Assembly: GCA_020635115.1 (NCBI GenBank)
Contig: JACKAK010000021.1
Coordinates: 1 to 5,277 of the forward strand
Direction: 5' to 3'
DNA: 5,277 nucleotides
From: Halobacteriovoraceae bacterium
Lineage (GTDB): Bacteria > Bdellovibrionota > Bacteriovoracia > Bacteriovoracales > Bacteriovoracaceae
Shown here: positions 1 to 5,020 of the stretch, one piece after another
Layout of the letters: every line of letters begins with the position of its first letter
Position numbering within the stretch: position 1 is the stretch's first letter
The notes under the pieces: generated by a model
What the model saw: the letters and a program-made list of their open reading frames with translations, nothing else
What the model was told of the DNA's origin: nothing
The model's database searches: none
Program-made: the position numbers and the translations under genes

Positions 1-9
1 TCTATAGGA

Positions 10-43
10 AGAGTTCTTTCTTCTTAAAAGAAACTCTAAGAAG
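10..43 (-). terminator. Weak hairpin downstream of the protease gene
   Basis: AGAGTT (10-15) pairs with AACTCT (32-37). CTTT (16-19) can extend the stem with AAAG (27-30) if A31 is bulged. An alternative stem pairs CTTCTT (20-25) with AAGAAG (38-43). It lies a few bases past the TAG stop of the minus-strand protease gene, as a terminator would. However, no T-run follows in that direction, so it could equally be a 3'-end stabilising hairpin or nothing. Confidence 0.25.
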
Positions 44-45
44 AC

Positions 46-996
46 CTATTTTATTTTACGCGTAACGGTTCCACCTTTTGTGTATTCATGGGTTTCTGGG
101 GTAAAGATAAACTCATTAGACCCCATATAACCTTCATCAGGGTACTCTTTGGGCTCACAAATAGGTCTTACAATATGAGTAATTTGATCTTCCGATAGTG
201 ATGTTTTTCCAATTGGTCTTCTGGCACTAAGCATTATATTGGATTTATCTCCATGAAAGAATGGCCCTCGTGAGCCACAATTACCTGATTCATATAAATC
301 AGGTAATCCCATATAATGGAGGAGCTCGTGAGTGGTAAGCCCGCAAAGCTCGTCAGCGGGGATCTTTCTTCCAACGATTGTTTTAGTATGCCACCTGTGC
401 TGATGGATATCTCCTGGTCTACTGGAAAGAGTTATCGCAAATCTGTTCCGTTGTTCACTTGGTTTTTTTTTCATCTCCTTCTCTAAAAACTCTCTTCTAT
501 TTAGAAATTCAGGTTCAAAATAAATTCCATATTCAGAAAATTTATTTTGAACACATTTCAAGGTTTTCAAAAACTCTGGTAGGGCGTCTTCACTTTTCCA
601 GTCCAAAGAATAAGTGCCTCTTAGTTTTAAGATCATAAGACCCTCTTTAGCTTCTAGTTCGTAATCAGCACTCCCCTCTCGTTCATAACTCTCACCACAA
701 GAAAGAGTATAGATATAGCGTTGTTTTTTTTGAGGGTTTTTGCCAGCGTATTTTGTTAGGCATTTTTTTAAATAGCTATTTTTTTCAGAGTTTCTCTTGG
801 CCGTTTCTTTGAGTGATTCTATTTTAGTAAGAATTTTATCTACTTCAGATTCTTGTTTTGTCGCTTGAATGACAACATCTTCGTTAACTCCACTTAACTT
901 TGGGGCGCAACTGCCATCACAGTCATCATTATTGGTAGCGGCAAACAGACTAATCGTTAAAAAGTGCAATAAGGTGAATTTTAAAATGAATTGCAT
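46..996 (-). CDS. Secreted metzincin-like zinc metalloprotease
   Basis: Predicted exported zinc endopeptidase. Seen: the motif HELLHYMGLPD, which fits HExxHxxGxxD, at residues 223-233 of the 316-aa product. H223 and H227 are zinc ligands, E224 is the general base and D233 is the likely third ligand. A Met-turn-like SNIMLS follows, with Met255. Family knowledge: this pattern with Asp as third ligand is known in snapalysin-type metzincins; most metzincins use His. The N-terminus has a hydrophobic signal peptide with probable cleavage near SLFA/ATN, and eight cysteines follow, suggesting disulphides in the periplasm or outside the cell. Start choice: the first in-frame ATG (1026) would give 326 aa but has no Shine-Dalgarno and overlaps a likely extended -10 box. 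The ATG at 996 has GGAG five bases upstream and begins right at the signal peptide. The substrate is unknown. The gene diverged from the 667-aa gene before the IS arrived. Zincin assignment is firm; subfamily is not. Confidence 0.85.
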   Translation of the reverse strand: MQFILKFTLLHFLTISLFAATNNDDCDGSCAPKLSGVNEDVVIQATKQESEVDKILTKIESLKETAKRNSEKNSYLKKCLTKYAGKNPQKKQRYIYTLSCGESYEREGSADYELEAKEGLMILKLRGTYSLDWKSEDALPEFLKTLKCVQNKFSEYGIYFEPEFLNRREFLEKEMKKKPSEQRNRFAITLSSRPGDIHQHRWHTKTIVGRKIPADELCGLTTHELLHYMGLPDLYESGNCGSRGPFFHGDKSNIMLSARRPIGKTSLSEDQITHIVRPICEPKEYPDEGYMGSNEFIFTPETHEYTKGGTVTRKIK

Positions 997-1160
997 TAAA
1001 ACTCCAATATTTCTCAATTTTAACATAAATAAGAATAATCAAAACAGGTGCCTATATTTATCGCATAATTATTTCATTTAATAATAGTGAATACACCCTT
1101 AAGGTGCTGAAAATAGGTTATCTGGTCTTTCCCTCTACAGGAAACAGTTCATTATTTTAT
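997..1160. other. Remnant of the original divergent intergenic region
   Basis: Non-coding, AT-rich sequence between the protease start and the inferred left end of the insertion sequence. Before insertion it would have joined 2998-3007 to make a spacer of about 174 bp between the divergent protease and 667-aa genes. It contains the protease promoter candidate and a perfect 8-bp palindrome CCTTAAGG (1097-1104) flanked by CAC and TG, which could be an operator. At its right edge it holds the left half of a -10 box that the insertion seems to have split. No small ORF with a ribosome binding site was seen. Confidence 0.6.
1017..1044 (-). promoter_or_regulatory. Candidate promoter of the protease gene
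   Basis: Read on the minus strand, TGTTAAAAT (1025-1017) is an extended -10 element: TGn plus TAAAAT, five of six matches to TATAAT. TTTTGA (1044-1039) sits 16 bases upstream as a poor -35, which is common with extended -10 promoters. Transcription would begin near 1010 and give a short leader containing TTGGAG before the ATG at 996. The -10 overlaps the more distal ATG at 1026, which would then lie outside the transcript. AT-rich sequence yields such matches by chance, so confidence is moderate. Confidence 0.4.
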
Positions 1161-1177
1161 CAAAAATTTGCGTAAAA

Positions 1178-1197
1178 CTCGGTACTTTAGTGCGGAG
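1178..1197 (+). repeat. Left-end subterminal hairpin of the IS
   Basis: CTCGGTAC (1178-1185), loop TTTA (1186-1189), GTGCGGAG (1190-1197). The stem has eight positions with one G-G mismatch and one T-G wobble. The loop and adjoining bases CTTTAGTG are identical in the right-end hairpin, which is the main reason to treat the two as a transposase-recognised pair. AAAA immediately 5' of the foot would be the left guide sequence. TnpA of this family binds such imperfect hairpins as single-stranded DNA. Confidence 0.65.
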
Positions 1198-1223
1198 ATA
1201 TAAGCAAATGCCCACTGGCGAGG

Positions 1224-1673
1224 TTAATGAGGTCTGTCTTGCTGCTCTATATATTGCTTGATGACTTCCAGTGGCGCCCCTCCACAACTTCCTGCAAAAT
1301 AACTAGGTGACCAAAGAGCATTTCCCCATAGTTTTTTTCTAATTTCAGGATAATTTGATTCTCGAATATATCTTGATGAAACCCCCTTTAAAGATCCCAC
1401 AAGTTTTGAAAGCGTCACTTTTGGCGGGTAATTTACCAGAAGATGAACGTGATCGCCTTCTCCTTCAAATTCAACCAACTCCGCTTCAAAATCAGAGCAT
1501 ACGGAATTAAAAACTTCTTTGAGGTGATCTAATACTCGCGATGTAAAGCAAACTCGCCTATATTTTGTTACAAAGACTAAGTGTGCATGAAGCAGAAAGG
1601 TGCAGTGTCTGCCATGTCTGATCTTTGGATTTGTACGTTCTTTGATTGATTTATTTGAATTTAAATTACTCAT
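1224..1673 (-). CDS. tnpA: IS200/IS605 family Y1 HUH transposase TnpA
   Basis: Single-strand DNA transposase that excises and inserts the element through a 5'-phosphotyrosine intermediate, working as a dimer with Mg2+. Seen in the 149-aa product: HLVFVTKYRR at 31-40, the HUH motif as H75-V76-H77 in GDHVHLLV, the conserved WSPSYFAGSCGG block at 121-132, and the nucleophile Y141 with Q145 in YIEQQ near the C-terminus. Length is close to the 130-155 aa family norm and all key residues are present, so it should be active. The N-terminal segment ending RHGRHCTFLLHAHLVF fits family members, which supports the ATG at 1673, although no strong Shine-Dalgarno precedes it. It diverges from tnpB across 57 bp. 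Its stop is about 27 bp from the left-end hairpin. Confidence 0.96.
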   Translation of the reverse strand: MSNLNSNKSIKERTNPKIRHGRHCTFLLHAHLVFVTKYRRVCFTSRVLDHLKEVFNSVCSDFEAELVEFEGEGDHVHLLVNYPPKVTLSKLVGSLKGVSSRYIRESNYPEIRKKLWGNALWSPSYFAGSCGGAPLEVIKQYIEQQDRPH

Positions 1674-1691
1674 AGACTAATAATTAATTTC

Positions 1692-1711
1692 TCTTGGCCA
1701 ATAGGTCAAGA
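1692..1711. promoter_or_regulatory. Inverted repeat holding both divergent -35 boxes of the IS
   Basis: TCTTGGCC (1692-1699) and GGTCAAGA (1704-1711) form an 8-bp inverted repeat with one G-T position, around AATA. On the plus strand TTGGCC (1694-1699) lies 17 bp from TATTCT (1717-1722), which is preceded by TG: a plausible extended promoter for tnpB. On the minus strand TTGACC (1709-1704) is a 5/6 match to the -35 consensus and faces tnpA, but its -10 is poor. The two -35 elements are separated by only four bases, so polymerase binding should be mutually exclusive. The repeat could also serve as an operator or an RNA hairpin. Confidence 0.35.
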
Positions 1712-1730
1712 AGTGATATTCTAAGTCTGT

Positions 1731-2954
1731 ATGGAAAAGATTAATCTGGCCTATAAATTCAAGTTAAATCCTAGTGAGAGTCAAATTGAGATATTTTCCT
1801 CATGGGCCGGAACCTGTCGGTTTCTCTATAACCTTTGCCTTGAGCATAGAATTCTTTCATGGACTCAATATAGAAGCTCAATTAACTACTATGATCAGGC
1901 AAATGAGTTAAAGGACCTAAAATCGTGTGAGGGATTTGAGTGGATCAAAGATTCTCCGGCACAAATTCTTCAACAGTCTTTAAAAGATTTAGATAAGGCC
2001 TTTAAGTCATTTTGGAGATCCGGTTTTGGATTTCCAAAATACAAGAAAAAGGGAATTGGTGATAGTTTTCGTTTTCCAGACGCTAAACAATTCTCTGTGA
2101 GAAAAGTAACTCGAAAGAAAGCTTTTGTTAAGCTTCCTAAAATCGGAGAAGTCGCATTTAGATTAAGTCGAAAAATTGAAGGCAAAATCAAAAATGCGAC
2201 TATTAAAAAAGAGGTTGATGGCTGGTATATTGCTTTTTGCAGTGAAAAACACCTTGAAATACCATATAACAATCTTCCTACAGTTGGTATCGACCGGGGA
2301 ATTTCAGAGACGTTGGTTTTAAGTTCAAGAGATGACTGTTTGAGAAATTTAAAATTTACCCTTCCAAAAAATTGTCACATACTTAGAGAGAGAATCAAAG
2401 TTTTGCAAAAAAGGTTGAGACTTAAAAAGAAATTCTCCCAAAGTTGGAAGAAAGTGAATAATAAAATTAGAAAACTACATTCAAAAATAGCTAGCATAAG
2501 ACATGATTTTCTACATAAGGCATCAAGCTATATAGCTAAGAATCACAGCTATGTTACTCTTGAGGACTTAAAGATTAAAAACATGTCAAAGTCAGCAAAG
2601 GGAACTCTCGAAACTCCAGGAAAAAATGTTGCGGCAAAGTCAGGGCTGAACCGTGAAATTCTTTTTCAGGGTTGGGGAATTTTTGCTCTCCAACTAAGCT
2701 ATAAATGTGAATGGAATGGTGGTCATCTAGAGTTAGTGAATCCCAAGTTCACAAGTACGAGATGCAGTGAATGTCTGTACAACAATAAGATGAACCGCAA
2801 GAACAAACATTTTGAGTGTTTGAATTGTGGGCACAAAGAAGATGCAGATTTAAATGCAGCAAAAAATATTAACAGGGTGGGGCGCACCCAAAGAGACTGT
2901 GGAGGAGTTGGCATTGGCCAGACCGTTGAAGCAGTAACCCCTACGGTGCATTAG
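1731..2954 (+). CDS. tnpB: TnpB, RNA-guided RuvC-like endonuclease of the IS
   Basis: Omega-RNA-guided DNA nuclease, the ancestral relative of Cas12. It cuts IS-free target sites next to a short adjacent motif and so favours retention of the element. Seen in 407 aa: N-terminal YKFKLNPSESQ and GTCRFLYN blocks (about 8-34), RuvC-I GIDRG with D188, RuvC-II TLEDLK with E278, a four-Cys zinc ribbon at C345/C348 and C363/C366, and RuvC-III DADLNAAKNI with D373. The catalytic D-E-D triad is intact, which argues against the nuclease-dead TldR-type regulators. Length matches the family, and the start at 1731 opens directly on the conserved N-terminus. The last 26 codons (RVGRTQRDCGG to TVH) probably double as guide RNA scaffold. 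The TAG stop begins in the loop of hairpin 2946-2957. The gene overlaps no other and follows the 57-bp divergent spacer. Confidence 0.96.
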   Translation: MEKINLAYKFKLNPSESQIEIFSSWAGTCRFLYNLCLEHRILSWTQYRSSINYYDQANELKDLKSCEGFEWIKDSPAQILQQSLKDLDKAFKSFWRSGFGFPKYKKKGIGDSFRFPDAKQFSVRKVTRKKAFVKLPKIGEVAFRLSRKIEGKIKNATIKKEVDGWYIAFCSEKHLEIPYNNLPTVGIDRGISETLVLSSRDDCLRNLKFTLPKNCHILRERIKVLQKRLRLKKKFSQSWKKVNNKIRKLHSKIASIRHDFLHKASSYIAKNHSYVTLEDLKIKNMSKSAKGTLETPGKNVAAKSGLNREILFQGWGIFALQLSYKCEWNGGHLELVNPKFTSTRCSECLYNNKMNRKNKHFECLNCGHKEDADLNAAKNINRVGRTQRDCGGVGIGQTVEAVTPTVH

Positions 2955-3017
2955 CACTTTAGGAATCCCCTTATCTTTAGTGAGGGGAGGACGTCAAAAT
3001 ACTTAACATGCCAATTA
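2875..3017 (+). ncRNA. Predicted omega RNA (TnpB guide RNA) with guide from the flank
   Basis: Known for the family: the guide RNA derives from the 3' end of tnpB plus the right end, and the roughly 16-20 nt just outside the element form the guide. Here the scaffold would end at TCAA (2997) and the guide would be about 2998-3017. Possible stems seen: GGGTG/CACCC (2875-2879/2885-2889), TGGC/GCCA (2909-2912/2917-2920), ACCGT/ACGGT (2922-2926/2943-2947), which competes with GTGC/GCAC (2946-2949/2954-2957), and the right-end hairpin (2967-2987). The 5' end is a guess; it may arise by processing of tnpB mRNA. The guide spans the start codon of the 667-aa gene. Confidence 0.5.
2963..2997 (+). repeat. 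Right-end guide, hairpin and cleavage site of the IS
   Basis: GAAT (2963-2966) is followed by CCCCTTATC (2967-2975), loop TTTA (2976-2979) and GTGAGGGG (2980-2987). The stem pairs CCCC/GGGG, T-A, T-G and A-T, then leaves T2974 extrahelical below a closing C-G pair. An unpaired T in the stem is a hallmark of IS608-type TnpA recognition hairpins. Ten bases later comes TCAA (2994-2997), the expected right cleavage tetranucleotide. The same sequence should form the 3' part of the TnpB guide RNA scaffold. Confidence 0.8.
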
Positions 3018-5011
3018 AAATGTTATTAATCATATGCCTCTTCTGTCAATCTTCAATGATTTACTCACAGGAAGAGGTTTTTAGTCCCCTAGACTCATAT
3101 GAGCGTTTTTTTGATCTCTATCCTCGTTTCAAAAAGGGACATGCAAAAGAATTTATAAAAAGGGTAGATGAAGAGATCTTAAAACAAGGAGTACGTCTTA
3201 ACTCCAAAGATCAAAGAAAAATGGACGTAAAAAAATCGAGAGCAAATCTTCTTTTAAAGTTAGATAAAATTTTAAGTGAGTGTATGAGTGATCATTCAGA
3301 AAGTCCTTTTTCTCAGTTGAGAATTCGAGAAAGGATTTTAGATGGCGCTTCAAGTGCAGAAGTTTCAGGAAAATGTTCTAGAAAATTTTTGAAAGAGCTT
3401 GAAGGGTTTATAGAGCAGTCTGGAAGTATTATAGAAGCTGTGAATGAAGAAAATAAGGATTATAAGGGAAGAAAAAGATTGGCTTACCAGGCACTAAAAG
3501 AAGCCGATCTAATGTCCTCAGTGGCAGTTTTTAAATTAGACTACAAATACCTTGGAGCGAGTGAAAGGTATTGCAACGATAAAAATTTAAAGAAAATTCT
3601 TAAGAGTGACTCCGCTTTTAAGGATGTTTGTATCAATGGAGCCCGCAGGCAGTACTCAGAGGAAGATTATAATGGCTTTGTGTATCTTCTAAATGAAGGG
3701 ATAATAAACTTAAGAGCTGATAAAAAAATAGTAGAAAATAGGAAAGTGGATATATCAAGACCTCGCCCAGGCTATATAGGAAGTCCAGTTAACGCGAGGG
3801 CGGTTTCGGGCCAGCATAATCAAGACACAGTTCGTAGAGAGCTTAAAGAGGTTTTAAAGTCTGATTTTAAAGCTTATAGTGAGAGGTTTAGCGATCTTTT
3901 TCTTAGTCCTTTGTCAGACCTTTTATTGACAGAACATATGCAGACTAAGATAGGAAAGCGACCAAAAGTTGAAGAAGCAAAGATTGTAAGCGGATTTTCA
4001 AAACCTGGGTATATTCAATACTCTTTGAAGTTTGATGATATTTCAGAAATTGATATTTCTGATGTTGAATCAGCAGCGCAAGAGGCAAGAGTCGCAATTT
4101 TAGAACGGCAAAATGAAATTCAACAGATGATGAAAGACCTTAAAAGCGTGAAGCTCCCAAGAAAGTATGGACATCAGCACAGAAAGGCTGCGATTGATAA
4201 ACCACTGCAAAAAATGTTTTTAGAAGACCCTTATTCACTAGGCAGAGCGTTAATGAAAAATCCTCAGATGGTTTTTGAAGTTTGCAAACTTCAAAATGAA
4301 ATAGAAAAATCAAAGGACTATGAAGAAAAACTTGGAGCTGCTAAAAAAGCGGCACTTGTTGGGTCTCTTGTCGTCCTGTTTGTCGTTCCTCTTTTTTGGG
4401 AGTCAGTTCCTTTTACAACCGCCGCGTTAATGTCGGGAGCTGCAACAGGTATAACCTCTTACAAAACTTACGACTATGCTGTCATAAAAATGGAGAAACA
4501 GAGGCGACTTCAAAAAGACCAGAATGCATTAGTGCAGTACGACAAAGACTATCAAAAATTATTAGCATTATCAGTTAAGGAGTTTCATAAAAAGCTAGAG
4601 GTCAAAGCTGGAAAGTCAGCGTTTCTTGCGTCGATTGGCCTATTCCCAGCGGCAATAGAAGTTAAAAGTATGTACAACATGATAAAAACTCTTTCTTTTA
4701 GGCAGGCAACAAAGCTTTCTGGATCAAGTGAAGAAGCGACATATGTCCTAAATCGTTACAAAGTGTTGTTAGATGATCCAGTTAAGAGAAAAGCTTATCA
4801 AGAAGAATTTGATAAGCTTGATCACCACCTTAAGCATAAACAACATCATAAACAGGAAGAAGGTGAGGAACTGGTGGCGAAACAAACTGACTCCATTCAC
4901 CTTATTGAACAATTGTCTGGCATTTATCGATCAGTTTACCCAGGGCTAAAAGTCAAAAGCCTTTTTGCGGCCGATGAGTACGGCTTAGAGGATGCACTTG
5001 TTTACAAGTAG
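3008..5011 (+). CDS. Exported 667-aa protein of unknown function, hydrophobic hairpin
   Basis: Not recognised. Residues 1-20 form a signal peptide with hydrophobic core MLLIICLFC and likely cleavage near IYS/QEE. No good lipobox is present, since CLFC lacks a small residue before Cys. An N-terminal region carries four cysteines (C92, C123, C189, C208), suggesting two disulphides outside the cytoplasm. Most of the rest is lysine/glutamate-rich and probably helical. Residues 448-483 are strongly hydrophobic, with two segments (about 449-463 and 469-483) split around PLFWESVPF. A third apolar stretch lies at 538-550, and a His cluster (DHHLKHKQHHK) at 605-615. A helical hairpin between charged helices could be a membrane anchor or a pore-forming element, which is speculation. 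No Shine-Dalgarno precedes 3008 or the alternative ATG at 3020. No earlier in-frame start exists with or without the IS, so the gene is not N-terminally truncated. The IS ends 10 bp upstream. Confidence 0.85.
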   Translation: MPIKMLLIICLFCQSSMIYSQEEVFSPLDSYERFFDLYPRFKKGHAKEFIKRVDEEILKQGVRLNSKDQRKMDVKKSRANLLLKLDKILSECMSDHSESPFSQLRIRERILDGASSAEVSGKCSRKFLKELEGFIEQSGSIIEAVNEENKDYKGRKRLAYQALKEADLMSSVAVFKLDYKYLGASERYCNDKNLKKILKSDSAFKDVCINGARRQYSEEDYNGFVYLLNEGIINLRADKKIVENRKVDISRPRPGYIGSPVNARAVSGQHNQDTVRRELKEVLKSDFKAYSERFSDLFLSPLSDLLLTEHMQTKIGKRPKVEEAKIVSGFSKPGYIQYSLKFDDISEIDISDVESAAQEARVAILERQNEIQQMMKDLKSVKLPRKYGHQHRKAAIDKPLQKMFLEDPYSLGRALMKNPQMVFEVCKLQNEIEKSKDYEEKLGAAKKAALVGSLVVLFVVPLFWESVPFTTAALMSGAATGITSYKTYDYAVIKMEKQRRLQKDQNALVQYDKDYQKLLALSVKEFHKKLEVKAGKSAFLASIGLFPAAIEVKSMYNMIKTLSFRQATKLSGSSEEATYVLNRYKVLLDDPVKRKAYQEEFDKLDHHLKHKQHHKQEEGEELVAKQTDSIHLIEQLSGIYRSVYPGLKVKSLFAADEYGLEDALVYK

Positions 5012-5020
5012 GGGTCCTAC
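5008..5020 (+). terminator. Small hairpin at the end of the 667-aa gene
   Basis: GTAGG (5008-5012) and CCTAC (5016-5020) can pair around GGT, overlapping the TAG stop. CCACTTTT follows, so a T4 run begins five bases after the stem. The stem is short and the T-run weak, so this is a possible terminator or 3'-end hairpin only. Confidence 0.2.

Larger units (their letters stand above)
1161..2997. mobile_element. IS200/IS605-family insertion sequence, complete (tnpA + tnpB)
   Basis: IS605-type element with divergent Y1 transposase and TnpB genes, about 1.84 kb, the usual size. Right end: GAAT (2963-2966), then a hairpin (2967-2987), then TCAA (2994-2997) ending exactly 10 nt past the hairpin foot. 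These match the guide and cleavage tetranucleotides known for IS608. Left end: hairpin 1178-1197 preceded by AAAA (1174-1177). TTAT at 1157-1160 is the best cleavage/target tetranucleotide, because T1-A2, T2-A1 and T4-A4 pair with AAAA in the same pattern that TTAC pairs with AAAG in IS608. The family moves by single-strand peel-and-paste and makes no target duplication, and none is seen. The right boundary is well supported. The left boundary is inferred and could be off by several bases. Confidence 0.85.

Noticed and set aside
869..1081. Plus-strand 70-codon ORF
   Set aside because: Lies mostly antisense to the protease signal peptide region, has no ribosome binding site and no recognisable protein character.
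1970..2272. Minus-strand 100-codon ORF inside tnpB
   Set aside because: Antisense shadow of a well-conserved TnpB coding region.
2723..2914. Minus-strand 63-codon ORF inside tnpB
   Set aside because: Antisense to the zinc ribbon and RuvC-III coding sequence; no independent support.
1731..2954. TnpB as a nuclease-dead TldR-like repressor of the neighbouring gene
   Set aside because: D188, E278 and D373 and the zinc ribbon are all present, and tnpA accompanies it, so an ordinary active TnpB is simpler.
2981..3010. GGGGAGG at 2984-2990 as the ribosome binding site of the 667-aa gene
   Set aside because: Its last base is 17 nt from the ATG, too far for normal use, and it belongs to the IS right-end hairpin.
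4396..4578. Plus-strand 60-codon ORF within the 667-aa gene
   Set aside because: Out-of-frame shadow of the hydrophobic hairpin coding region, without a ribosome binding site.
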